This document shows positions 1-8,437 of a DNA stretch of 64,000 nucleotides, piece after piece. Origin of the DNA: Marinobacterium rhizophilum. GTDB lineage: Bacteria > Pseudomonadota > Gammaproteobacteria > Pseudomonadales > Balneatricaceae. The stretch covers positions 3,410,001 through 3,474,000 of the forward strand of contig NZ_CP073347.1 in assembly GCF_024397915.1 (NCBI RefSeq), read 5' to 3'. The first letter of the stretch is position 1; each line of letters starts with the position of its first letter. The notes beneath the pieces are model-generated. The model saw only the letters and a list, made by a program, of their open reading frames with translations. It made no database searches and was not told the origin of the DNA. The translations under genes were made by a program, and so were the position numbers.

Positions 1-32
1 ATTCAACTTCATACGACGTTCGGAAATACAGC

Positions 33-1562
33 ATGGAGCGCTCCCTCGTTGACCTGATGCCCCGGTCGCAGCTTATCGGCTATATAGCGACCTGGCTTGC
101 GGCCTTTGCGCTGATTAGCGCAAGCATCGTCGCGCTCGAGTACAACCGGCTGGAATCACGTTTCGACACCCTTTCGCAGAACATCACACTTCAGGTCGCG
201 CAGCAGCTCAACGAGCAGCAGATGGCGCTCGAAAGCTTCGCCCACAGCCTTTCTGCCCTGGACGAATTCAATTACCCCCGGGCTAAACTCAGCGCCCAAA
301 GCCTGCTGCAACACTCGCCCAACCTGTACATGCTCGCCATTGCCAGTCGTGTGGAACCGGACCAGCGCCAGGCGTTTGAGCAGTACATGGCCACCGCCGA
401 AGCCCGTGGATACCACATTCAGACAGCGACCGCCGACACGCCCGGCAACCCCGCGCGGGATCTCTACCCGGTGGTCCTGCTGGTGCCCGAACGCCCGGAA
501 GCCCGCAGCTTGCTGGGGCTGGACCTGGCCAGCGAGCCTTCGGCGCTCGGTGGCCGGCTCTCCGGCGTCGTGGCGCCCAGCGGCATGTCCAAGCCCATCC
601 AGCTGGGTAATGGCCCCGGCTACCTGCTCTACCACGCCATAGACAGCCGGTTCGTTACGCGGAGTCATCAGCAACCTGGGCAGTTTTCCCATTACGCCCT
701 GCTGGCCGTTAGTGCCGAGGCGCTGTTCGCGCCGGAGCCGATCAATGAACCGGGGTTCAGCCTGCGCCTGATCAGCCAGGAATCCGCCGACACGCCTGCC
801 GTGACCCTGTTCGAAAGCCCGCCCGCCCCAGGCCTTGCACTGCCAATTGCCGCCATGACCGGCAGCCATCGCTTTGGCGAGCTACTGCAGGGCCTGGAGC
901 TGCGCATCGAGTACCAGCCCAGCTGGCAGGCGCTGGATCACTGGCACCTGGCCGGCCTGCTCGGTGGCCTCTGCCTGCTGATGCTGCAGGCCTACTGGGT
1001 GCTGCGGCGCGTCTGGCGCACCCGGCAGCACCTGCTCGAACAGCAGCATAGCCTTTACAACAAGGCCCACTTCGACCACCTCACCGGCCTGCCGAACACC
1101 AACCTGCTGCTTGATCGCCTCGAACAGGCGATCCGGTCGGCGCAGCGCACGGCCAGCCGGGTCGCGGTCTTCTTTCTCGACCTGGATGACTTCAAGCAGG
1201 TGAACGACGCCTGGGGCCACGATGTCGGTGATCAGCTGCTGATCCAGATCGGCGTGCGCCTGCGCGAGTCGATGCGCAGCGAAGACACGGTCGCCCGTAT
1301 CCATGGCGATGAATTCGTGATTCTGATTCCGATATTCAGCGGCGAGCGTCAGCTCGACAGGATCCGCGGCAAGCTCGAAGCCCTGTTCGAACGCCCCTTC
1401 AAGGTGGGTGAGATCGTGCTGAACCAAAGCGGCAGCTTCGGCCTGGCCGTGTACCCCGAAGACGCCGACGACGCCGAAGGCCTGCTCGGCCTGGCGGACC
1501 GCCAGATGTACCTGCGCAAGCAAAGCCGCAGCGAACAGCGCAACGCCGTCAGGACGGCGTAG
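33..1562 (+). CDS. Membrane-bound GGDEF protein (probable diguanylate cyclase)
   Basis: A 509-residue protein predicted to make cyclic di-GMP. Hydrophobic segments at about 14-36 and 304-326 enclose a periplasmic region that I cannot assign to a family. A GGDEF domain follows at about 348-500. The substrate helix FLDLDDFKQVND is intact, and an inhibitory-site RxxD (RSED, 415-418) lies five residues before the signature. The signature itself reads HGDEF (424-428), with His for the first Gly. Some variants at this position remain active, so activity is likely but not certain. The frame stays open to the left edge of the window, so the true start could lie outside it; M9 is an alternative start. 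No terminator is visible: the TAG stop lies inside the border of a heptad repeat array. Confidence 0.8.
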   Translation: MERSLVDLMPRSQLIGYIATWLAAFALISASIVALEYNRLESRFDTLSQNITLQVAQQLNEQQMALESFAHSLSALDEFNYPRAKLSAQSLLQHSPNLYMLAIASRVEPDQRQAFEQYMATAEARGYHIQTATADTPGNPARDLYPVVLLVPERPEARSLLGLDLASEPSALGGRLSGVVAPSGMSKPIQLGNGPGYLLYHAIDSRFVTRSHQQPGQFSHYALLAVSAEALFAPEPINEPGFSLRLISQESADTPAVTLFESPPAPGLALPIAAMTGSHRFGELLQGLELRIEYQPSWQALDHWHLAGLLGGLCLLMLQAYWVLRRVWRTRQHLLEQQHSLYNKAHFDHLTGLPNTNLLLDRLEQAIRSAQRTASRVAVFFLDLDDFKQVNDAWGHDVGDQLLIQIGVRLRESMRSEDTVARIHGDEFVILIPIFSGERQLDRIRGKLEALFERPFKVGEIVLNQSGSFGLAVYPEDADDAEGLLGLADRQMYLRKQSRSEQRNAVRTA

Positions 1563-1755
<193 letters not shown>

Positions 1756-2373
1756 ATGACGAATAGGTCTTCGATGAACTGGCTCAACTACAGCGAAGCC
1801 TGCGCCCGCAACCAGGCCGTGATTCTTGCCGAGCTGCAGCCGTTGCTGGCGACAACGACCCGGGTGCTGGAGATCGGCAGCGGCTCGGGACAGCACGCCG
1901 TGCACTTTGCCGCCGCACTGCCCCATCTGCGCTGGCAGCCCACGGATCTCGCCGCGCACCTGCCGGACCTTGGCGCCAACCTGCTGCGCTTTGGCAGCGA
2001 CAATATAGACCCGCCCCTGGCGCTGGATGTGACGCAGGAGCCCTGGCCCGCGGGCCCGGTCGACGCCATCTACACGGCCAACACCCTGCATATCATGGGC
2101 TGGCCCCAGGCCGTGGCCCTGCTGCAGGGTGCCGGCCGATTGCTGGAACCCGGCGGGCTGCTGTGCATCTATGGCCCCTTTCGTTACGCTGGCCGCTACA
2201 CCAGTGCCAGCAATGCCGAGTTCGACCGCTGGCTGCAACAGCGCGATCCGTGCAGCGCCATCCGTGATGTCGAGGCCATCCGCGACCAGGCCCACGCCTG
2301 TGGCTTCGCGCTCGAACGGGATATCAGCATGCCCGCCAACAACCAGCTGCTGGTCTGGCGCAAGGCGGTGTAA
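1756..2373 (+). CDS. DUF938 family SAM-dependent methyltransferase-like protein
   Basis: A 205-residue soluble class-I methyltransferase-like protein of the DUF938 family; its substrate is unknown. The SAM-binding motif I is clear (LEIGSGSGQHAVHFA, about 39-53). It is followed by the acidic loop region, the family-typical TANTLHIM segment (about 99-106) and GGLLCIYGPF. The start is uncertain. The ATG at 1756 falls in phase inside the upstream heptad array and has no Shine-Dalgarno sequence. An in-frame ATG at 1774 (MNWLNYSEACARNQ) would give a protein beginning closer to the conserved region. The last two codons and the TAA stop match the array border also found after choV. It has no operon partner. 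Confidence 0.8.
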   Translation: MTNRSSMNWLNYSEACARNQAVILAELQPLLATTTRVLEIGSGSGQHAVHFAAALPHLRWQPTDLAAHLPDLGANLLRFGSDNIDPPLALDVTQEPWPAGPVDAIYTANTLHIMGWPQAVALLQGAGRLLEPGGLLCIYGPFRYAGRYTSASNAEFDRWLQQRDPCSAIRDVEAIRDQAHACGFALERDISMPANNQLLVWRKAV

Positions 2374-2410
2374 AGCAGGGGCAAGGGGAAAGGGGAAAGG
2401 TGAAAGGTAA
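2374..2410. repeat. Heptad repeat tract B, left arm
   Basis: After the TAA stop the sequence runs AGCAGGGGCAAGGGG and then GGGGAAA and GGTGAAA units. The IS256-family element interrupts it. The last nine bases, GAAAGGTAA (2402-2410), recur at 3790-3798 as the target duplication. Confidence 0.9.
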
Positions 2411-3789
2411 GAGTTATTGTCAAATCTGGTGTATGACGTCAGGCGGCGTTCCTGTCTGATTGATCTTGTACTTGCTCACCATCCTTGAACTTCACGTTGT
2501 TGACCACGAGGGTCAGCAGATTAAATCCCTTGATCCGTTTCCAGTTTTTCTGTGCCGACTCCAACAGCTTGTAGACCATCGCCAGCGTCGTGTCCCTGGA
2601 GCCGCAGTTACGCGTCCGTTTGGTGCGCAACCTTACCGTGGCGAAAGTCGATTCGATCGGGTTGGTGGTCCGGATATGCACCCAGTGTTCTGCCGGGAAG
2701 TCGTAGAACGCCAGCAGCTCTTCCCGGTCCTTGGCCAGGCAATCCATGGCTTTGGGATACTTGCTACTGAACCGGGTCAGCGTCCGATCAAATGCCACCG
2801 TGGCCGCGTCACGCGTCTCGGCCATCCAGATATCGTGCAGCGCTTCTTTCACTTTGGGTTGCATGGATTTGGGCAGCTTGTTCAGTACATTCGCCGTCTT
2901 GTGTACCCAGCAGCGCTGGTGCCGGCTGGCAGGATACGTTTTGGTCATCGCTTTCCAGAACCCCAGCGCGCCATCGCCAATCGCCAGCTTCGGCGCGGTT
3001 TCCAGGCCACGCTCGCGCAGACCCAGCAGTAACTCCTCCCAGCTTGCCGTCGACTCCCGGTAGCCGTCTTCAACCGCAACCAATTCCTTGCGGCCGTGCT
3101 CGGTGACGCCAATGATCACCAGCAGGCAGAGGCGATCATCCATCCGGACGTTGCTGTGCACGCCGTCGGCCCACCAGTACACATAGCGCGAGTTCGCCAG
3201 GTCCCGTTGCCGCCATTGCTGGTGCTCTTCGAGCCATTGGCTCTTGAGTCGGGATATCGTATTGGCCGATAGCCCCTTGGCCTGATCGCCCAGCAGCGCG
3301 GCCAGTGAGTCCTGAAAATCTCCAGTGGAGATGCCCTTCAAGTACAGCCAGGGCAACAACTCCTCGACACTCCGGGCCCGCTTCAGGTACGGCGGCAGTA
3401 GCGCGCTGTTGAATCGAATCCCGGAACCGCTTCGGTCCCGCACCTTGGGCACCTTGATCTCGACATCACCGATACCAGTCTGGACGGTACGTTCAGGCAA
3501 ATAGCCATTGCGAACCACGGCCTGGCGGCCATCTGGGAGCCGGGATTCGGCGTGCTGATTCAGAAGCCCCTGAAGCTCGGCTTCGACGGCGTGTGCGATC
3601 AGTTCACGTGCCCCTGCACGCAACAGCTCGGTCAGCGGATCTACTGCCTGTGCCTCTGGTTGTGAAAGAGCCCTCAGGGTAAAATCGGTCATGGCGTATC
3701 ACCTCTGTTGATTGAGATCTTGGTCGTGATCAATCAACAGGATACGCCATCCCTCCTATCTCCCCGTACACCAGAAATCACCATAACTC
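2411..3789 (-). mobile_element. IS256-family insertion sequence, intact, with 9-bp target duplication
   Basis: The element is 1379 bp with imperfect terminal inverted repeats of about 22 bp. Both ends start GAGTTAT on the outer strand and share TCTGGTGTA further in. It is flanked by the direct repeat GAAAGGTAA (2402-2410 and 3790-3798), as expected for this family (8-9 bp). Removing it rejoins a heptad array closely resembling tract A, including the core AAGGTAAAGCTATCAGC. It carries one transposase gene on the minus strand. Confidence 0.93.
2439..3692 (-). CDS. IS256-family transposase (mutator type)
   Basis: A 417-residue, full-length DDE transposase. The catalytic residues are visible as D176 (WWADGVHSN), D240 (AIGDGALGFW) and E347 (TTNPIESTF). 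The family-typical CWVHKTANVLNKLP block is at about 261-275. The N-terminal part (about 60-150) carries the usual DNA-binding region with RNGYLPERTVQT. Nothing suggests inactivation. It is clearly different in sequence from the second IS256-family transposase at 10090-11316, so the two insertions are separate events. Confidence 0.95.
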   Translation of the reverse strand: MTDFTLRALSQPEAQAVDPLTELLRAGARELIAHAVEAELQGLLNQHAESRLPDGRQAVVRNGYLPERTVQTGIGDVEIKVPKVRDRSGSGIRFNSALLPPYLKRARSVEELLPWLYLKGISTGDFQDSLAALLGDQAKGLSANTISRLKSQWLEEHQQWRQRDLANSRYVYWWADGVHSNVRMDDRLCLLVIIGVTEHGRKELVAVEDGYRESTASWEELLLGLRERGLETAPKLAIGDGALGFWKAMTKTYPASRHQRCWVHKTANVLNKLPKSMQPKVKEALHDIWMAETRDAATVAFDRTLTRFSSKYPKAMDCLAKDREELLAFYDFPAEHWVHIRTTNPIESTFATVRLRTKRTRNCGSRDTTLAMVYKLLESAQKNWKRIKGFNLLTLVVNNVKFKDGEQVQDQSDRNAA

Positions 3790-3933
<144 letters not shown>

Positions 3934-4143
3934 AAACCGCACCATCGCGGTGCGAATCTCACCCCTCCGGCCCTGGATTGGGTCACCGTAAAAAGTCAGA
4001 AAAACCGTCATAGCCATCCCCAGAAGCGACTTCCACAATTTCAATTACGACGTTTTCGCCGTTAATCGAGGATTTTCGTACCCATTTACGCCAAGGCGCT
4101 TAGGTGCGGGTTGACAGTGCGCGGCTAAAACGTCAGTCTTTTG
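3934..4143. other. Non-coding region upstream of betI
   Basis: About 210 bp with no convincing reading frame. A TTGACA lies at 4111-4116, but there is no good -10 at the right distance. A small inverted repeat CGCACCATCGCGGTGCG lies near 3938-3955. Apart from these I see nothing identifiable. Confidence 0.5.
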
Positions 4144-4159
4144 TTAAACGATCATTTAA
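4144..4159. promoter_or_regulatory. Candidate BetI operator
   Basis: TTAAACGATCATTTAA is an inverted repeat (TTAAA/TTTAA arms) 22 bp before the betI start. TetR-type BetI repressors usually bind a dyad next to their own gene and release it in the presence of choline. The assignment rests only on symmetry and position. Confidence 0.45.
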
Positions 4160-4181
4160 TTAAAAAAGAGTGCATTGCCCC

Positions 4182-4805
4182 ATGCCCAAGGTCGGGATGC
4201 CCGAAATCCGCAAGCCCCAGCTGATCAAGGCGACCATGGAAGCCATTGGTGCCTACGGTCTGCAGAAAGCCAGCGTGGCCATTATCAGCCGCTACGCCGG
4301 GGTGTCTCCCGCCATCATCAACCACTACTTCGGTGGCAAGGATGGGCTGCTGGAAGCCACCATGCGTTCGGTACTGTGGGATCTTTCCGATGCGGTGCGT
4401 GAGCGGCTTGGCGAAACCGACCCCGATGATGTGGTGGCCCGCATCAAGGCCATTGTCGGCGGCAACTTCGACAGCACCCAGCTGGATTCCAAGGTGGTAA
4501 AAACCTGGCTGGCGTTCTGGTCCCAGGCCATGCACCACCCGGCGCTGTTCCGGCTGCAGCGGGTCAACGAACGGCGCCTGCTGTCGCACCTGCGGCTCGA
4601 GCTCAAGCGGGTCATGCCCCCGGAACGGGCCCAGTTCGTGGCCCAGGGCATCGCCGCCCTGATCGATGGCATCTGGCTGCGGGGCGCGCTTACGCCCGGC
4701 GGCATTAACGGCGAACTGGCACAGCGCATCATCACCGATTATCTGGAGCGGCAGCTGCCGCCGACTGCGACCCTCAGGGGTCTCCCAACCCGGACTGCAA
4801 GGTAA
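4182..4805 (+). CDS. betI: Choline-responsive TetR-type repressor BetI
   Basis: A 207-residue repressor of the choline-to-glycine-betaine genes. The N-terminus MPKVGMPEIRKPQLIKAT is the BetI signature and fixes the start at ATG 4182 rather than the in-frame GTG at 4170. A TetR helix-turn-helix occupies about 20-60 (ASVAIISRYAGVSPAIINHYF). The C-terminal ligand domain has the family motif TWLAFWSQAMHHPALFRLQRVNERRL at about 107-132. It lies 2 bp before betB, so the two are co-transcribed. The dyad at 4144-4159 is a likely autoregulatory site. Confidence 0.93.
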   Translation: MPKVGMPEIRKPQLIKATMEAIGAYGLQKASVAIISRYAGVSPAIINHYFGGKDGLLEATMRSVLWDLSDAVRERLGETDPDDVVARIKAIVGGNFDSTQLDSKVVKTWLAFWSQAMHHPALFRLQRVNERRLLSHLRLELKRVMPPERAQFVAQGIAALIDGIWLRGALTPGGINGELAQRIITDYLERQLPPTATLRGLPTRTAR

Positions 4806-4807
4806 CC

Positions 4808-6268
4808 ATGAACACGATTCCTCTCTATATCCACGGCACCTATCGCGATGCCAGCAGCGGCGAAACCTTTACCACCAGCAACCCCGCCACCGGCGAAGTA
4901 CTGGCCCAGGTGCAGCAGGCCAACGCCGCCGACATTGAAGCGGCCCTGGAATCCGCCCAGCAGGGCTTTGCCATCTGGTCCGCCATGACCGGCACCGAGC
5001 GCAGCCGCATCCTGCTGCGTGCCGTGGAGCTGCTGCGCGAGCGCAACGACGAACTGGCACGCCTCGAGGTACAGGATACCGGCAAGCCGATCCAGGAAGC
5101 CGATGTCGTGGATATCCACACCGGCGCCGACGTGATCGAGTACTACGCCGGTCTTGCCGCCAAGATTCAGGGCGAGTACCAGGACCTGGGCAACGGCAAC
5201 TTCTTCTACAGCCGCCGCGAGCCGCTGGGCGTCTGCGCCGGCATCGGTGCCTGGAACTACCCGATCCAGATCGCCTGCTGGAAAGCGGCCCCGGCCCTGG
5301 CCGCCGGCAATGCCATGATCTTCAAGCCGTCGGAAGAAACACCGCTGAGCGTGATGAAACTGGCGGAAATCTTCACCGAAGCCGGCCTGCCGGACGGTGT
5401 CTTCAACGTGGTGCAGGGCGATGGCCGCACCGGCGCGCTGCTGAGCAACCACCCCGCCATTTCCAAGGTGTCCTTTACCGGCGAATGCGGTACCGGCAAG
5501 AAGGTCATGGCGGCGGCGGCGGGCTCGCTGAAGTCGGTCACCATGGAGCTGGGCGGCAAGTCGCCGATGATCGTGTTCCCCGACACCAGGGTCGAAACTG
5601 CCGTCTCCGGCGCCCTGCTGGCCAACTTCTACACCCAGGGCGAGGTCTGCACCCACGGGACCCGCGTGTTCGTGCACGATGCCATTTACGATGAGTTCAT
5701 CGCCGAGCTCGAAGTCCGCACCCGTGCGCTGCGCATTGGCGACCCGATGGACCCCGCCACCCAGATCGGCGCGCTGATCTCCAAAGGGCACATGGAAAAG
5801 GTGCTGGGCATTATCGAGGCCGGCAAGGCCGCCGGCGCGCGCCTGGTGTGCGGTGGCCAGCGTGCCACGGGCCCGGGGCTGGACCAGGGCAACTTCGTGG
5901 AACCCACGGTGTTTGCCGACTGCAGCGACGACATGCCCAACGTGCGTGAAGAAATCTTCGGTCCGGTGATGTCGGTACTGCGTTTTCACGATGAAGAGGA
6001 AGTGATCCGCCGCGCCAACGACACCCCCTTCGGCCTGGCGGCCGGCGTCTTTACCCGCGACTTCAGCCGTGCCCACCGGGTCATCGCCCGGCTGCAGGCC
6101 GGTATCTGCTGGATCAACACCTGGGGCGCCTCGCCGGCGGAAATGCCGGTGGGCGGCTACAAGGAGTCCGGCATCGGCCGCGAAAACGGCATCGAGAGCC
6201 TGTACCAGTACACCCAGACCAAGAGCGTCTATGTTGAACTGGGTGAACTTGAAAATCCTTACGTTTAA
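4808..6268 (+). CDS. betB: Betaine aldehyde dehydrogenase
   Basis: A 486-residue NAD(P)+-dependent dehydrogenase that oxidises betaine aldehyde to glycine betaine, the second step of choline oxidation. The general base is E247 (TMELGGKS) and the nucleophile is C281 in QGEVCTHGTRVF, a stretch typical of BetB. The cofactor-binding GAWNYP and FTGECGTGKK segments are present. The length is normal for the family. It directly follows betI. No choline dehydrogenase (betA) is next to it or anywhere in the window, so the first oxidation step must be encoded elsewhere. Confidence 0.95.
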   Translation: MNTIPLYIHGTYRDASSGETFTTSNPATGEVLAQVQQANAADIEAALESAQQGFAIWSAMTGTERSRILLRAVELLRERNDELARLEVQDTGKPIQEADVVDIHTGADVIEYYAGLAAKIQGEYQDLGNGNFFYSRREPLGVCAGIGAWNYPIQIACWKAAPALAAGNAMIFKPSEETPLSVMKLAEIFTEAGLPDGVFNVVQGDGRTGALLSNHPAISKVSFTGECGTGKKVMAAAAGSLKSVTMELGGKSPMIVFPDTRVETAVSGALLANFYTQGEVCTHGTRVFVHDAIYDEFIAELEVRTRALRIGDPMDPATQIGALISKGHMEKVLGIIEAGKAAGARLVCGGQRATGPGLDQGNFVEPTVFADCSDDMPNVREEIFGPVMSVLRFHDEEEVIRRANDTPFGLAAGVFTRDFSRAHRVIARLQAGICWINTWGASPAEMPVGGYKESGIGRENGIESLYQYTQTKSVYVELGELENPYV

Positions 6269-6288
6269 ACACAGGAGTTATATGCTGA

Positions 6289-6441
6289 TTCGTAACTGGT
6301 AGCTGGTAATTGGTAATTGGTAATTGGTAATTGGTAATTGGTAATTGGTAGATCACTCTGAGCGCTTCGATTTACGAATCACTGATCACGAATGACGAAT
6401 CACTAATCACTAGTCACCAGTCACTAGTCACGAATCACCAA
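6289..6441. repeat. Heptad repeat tract C
   Basis: The left arm has six or more TGGTAAT units (6296-6350). A short core follows (GATCACTCTGAGCGCTTCG). The right arm, 6371-6440, has ten contiguous units: TTTACGA, ATCACTG, ATCACGA, ATGACGA, ATCACTA x2, GTCACCA, GTCACTA, GTCACGA, ATCACCA. In the right arm T2, A4 and C5 never vary while the other positions do. The tract lies between betB and choX. Confidence 0.95.
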
Positions 6442-6547
6442 CAGGAGCGCAGGCCCCAGCCTGCGCCGCTGTGGCTCCACGCCAGCCCGCGACGCGATAC
6501 GGGCTGCCCTGGAGGTACAGAATAATGATAACTAAACAGGACTGACC

Positions 6548-7498
6548 ATGACCCCCACGACTAAAAAAGTACGCAACGGCCTTCTGACCCTGGTGTGCGC
6601 CGCCGGCCTCGGCAGCACGGCGTTTGCCGCCGGCAGCTGCGATACCGTGCGTTTCGCCGATGTCGGCTGGACCGACATTACCTCCACCACCGCGGTGACC
6701 TCGGAAGTGGTAGAAGCCCTGGGCTATGCAAGCCGTACCGACCTTTTGTCCGTCCCCGTGACCTACAACTCCCTGGCGGCCAGCGATATCGATGTCTTCC
6801 TCGGCAACTGGATGCCGACCATGGAAGGCGATATCGCCAAGTACCGTGAAGAGGGCTCGGTTGAAACCGTGCGCGCCAACCTCAATGGCGCCAAGTACAC
6901 CCTGGCGGTGTCCAGGGCCGCCTTCGAGGGTGGTGTTAAATCCTTTGCGGACCTGGCGAAGTTCAAGGACGAGTTTTCCAGCAGCATCTACGGCATCGAG
7001 CCCGGCAACGACGGCAACCGCCTGATCCAGAAAATGATCGATGAAAACGCCTTTGAGCTGGGCGACTTCAAGCTGGTGGAATCGTCCGAAGCCGGCATGA
7101 TGTCGCAGGTCAACCGCTCACAGCGACGCGGCAAATGGATCGCCTTCCTCGGCTGGGCACCGCACCCGATGAACGCCAACTTCGAGATGGAATACCTCAG
7201 CGGCGGTGACGACTGGTTCGGCCCCGACTTTGGCGGCGCCACCGTCTACACCAACGTGCGCAAGGGTTACGTGCAGGAGTGCGCCAATATCGGCAAGCTG
7301 CTGACCAACCTGGAGTTCTCCCTGGCCATGGAGAACGAAGTCATGGGCGCCATCCTCGATGACAACCAGAAACCCCGTGACGCCGCCCGTGAGTGGCTGA
7401 CCAACAATCCACAGGTGCTGGATACCTGGCTGGACGGCGTGCAGACAAAAGACGGCAAACCCGGCCTCGTCGCGGTGCGCAGTCACCTCGGGCTCTAA
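6548..7498 (+). CDS. choX: Choline ABC transporter substrate-binding protein
   Basis: A 316-residue periplasmic protein of the OpuAC/ChoX family, which captures choline (and weakly acetylcholine or betaine) for ABC import. The signal peptide is about 1-27, with cleavage after AFA. The mature part begins CDTVRFADVGWTDITSTTA, the ChoX-type start, and contains aromatic ligand-cage candidates (VFLGNWMP, FLGWAPHPMN). Its Shine-Dalgarno sequence (AGGA) is about 7 bp upstream. It heads the choXWV operon and is followed by a stem-loop, as is common after binding-protein genes. Its placement after betIB supports choline as substrate; glycine betaine is the main alternative. Confidence 0.88.
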   Translation: MTPTTKKVRNGLLTLVCAAGLGSTAFAAGSCDTVRFADVGWTDITSTTAVTSEVVEALGYASRTDLLSVPVTYNSLAASDIDVFLGNWMPTMEGDIAKYREEGSVETVRANLNGAKYTLAVSRAAFEGGVKSFADLAKFKDEFSSSIYGIEPGNDGNRLIQKMIDENAFELGDFKLVESSEAGMMSQVNRSQRRGKWIAFLGWAPHPMNANFEMEYLSGGDDWFGPDFGGATVYTNVRKGYVQECANIGKLLTNLEFSLAMENEVMGAILDDNQKPRDAAREWLTNNPQVLDTWLDGVQTKDGKPGLVAVRSHLGL

Positions 7499-7536
7499 CC
7501 GCCCTGCATCAACATCCCTGTTCTGACAAACCTAAT

Positions 7537-7558
7537 CACCGTGCCTGCGGGCACGGTG
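7537..7558 (+). terminator. Intergenic stem-loop between choX and choW
   Basis: A perfect 9-bp stem CACCGTGCC/GGCACGGTG with a 4-base loop and no T-run. This fits an mRNA-stabilising or partial-termination structure that keeps the binding protein more abundant than the permease. Confidence 0.6.
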
Positions 7559-7589
7559 CAAGGCCGCGCTCACCCTGAGGAAATCTCCC

Positions 7590-8435
7590 ATGAACTGGTT
7601 AACAGACCACAAGATACCCCTTGGCAGCTGGATGGAGCTTTTCGTCGACTGGCTGACCACCCACGCCGCGGGCTTTTTCGATACCATCGCCATTTCGCTG
7701 GAATGGCTGATCCTGAACATGGTCGCCATCTTCCAGTGGTTCCCCGTCTATGTTCCCATCGTGCTGACCGCCGCCCTGGCCTGGCTGCTGCACCGCAGCC
7801 TTGGGCTGGTGATTTTCGTGGTCGCCGCCCTGCTGCTGATCCTGAACCTGGGCTACTGGCAGGAAATGCTGGAGACCTTCGTGCTGGTACTGGCCGCCAC
7901 CACCCTGTCGGTCATGCTGGGCCTGCCCATCGGCGTTCTCGCGGCCCACAAGCCCTGGGTCTATACCCTGCTGCGCCCGATCCTCGACCTGATGCAGACC
8001 ATCCCCACCTTCGTGTACCTGATTCCAACCCTGGTGCTGTTCGGGCTGGGCGTGGTACCGGGGCTGATCTCCACCATCATCTTTGCCATCGCCGCCCCCA
8101 TTCGCCTCACTTACCTGGGTATCAGCAAGGTCCCCGAAGAACTGATCGAGGCCGGCAAGGCCTTTGGCGCCACGCCGATGAAGCTGTTGCTGAAGGTCGA
8201 ACTGCCGGCGGCCATGCCCAACATCATGGCCGGCGTGACCCAGTGCATCATGCTGTCGCTGTCGATGGTGGTCATCGCCGCCCTAGTGGGCGCCGATGGT
8301 CTGGGCAAGCCGGTCGTGCGCGCCCTCAACACCGTTAATATCTCCCAGGGCTTTGAAGCGGGTCTGGCCATTGTGCTGGTCGCCATCATCCTGGATCGCA
8401 TCTGCAAGGCGCCCAACGCCAAAGAGGAGGCTTGA
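7590..8435 (+). CDS. choW: Choline ABC transporter permease
   Basis: A 281-residue inner-membrane permease of the ProW/OpuAB type. It has about six to seven hydrophobic helices between residues 20 and 265. The coupling-helix region (the EAA loop) reads PEELIEAGKAFGATPMKLLLKVELPAAMPNI, about 175-207. A GAGG-type ribosome site (CTGAGGAAAT) precedes the ATG. The stop codon lies 2 bp before the choV ATG, so the two are translationally linked. Confidence 0.92.
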   Translation: MNWLTDHKIPLGSWMELFVDWLTTHAAGFFDTIAISLEWLILNMVAIFQWFPVYVPIVLTAALAWLLHRSLGLVIFVVAALLLILNLGYWQEMLETFVLVLAATTLSVMLGLPIGVLAAHKPWVYTLLRPILDLMQTIPTFVYLIPTLVLFGLGVVPGLISTIIFAIAAPIRLTYLGISKVPEELIEAGKAFGATPMKLLLKVELPAAMPNIMAGVTQCIMLSLSMVVIAALVGADGLGKPVVRALNTVNISQGFEAGLAIVLVAIILDRICKAPNAKEEA

Positions 8436-8437
8436 TC

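Noticed and set aside
4739..6076. A 445-codon minus-strand frame opposite betB
   Set aside because: A shadow of betB, with its Gly/Ala/Val/His-rich sequence and no start signals.
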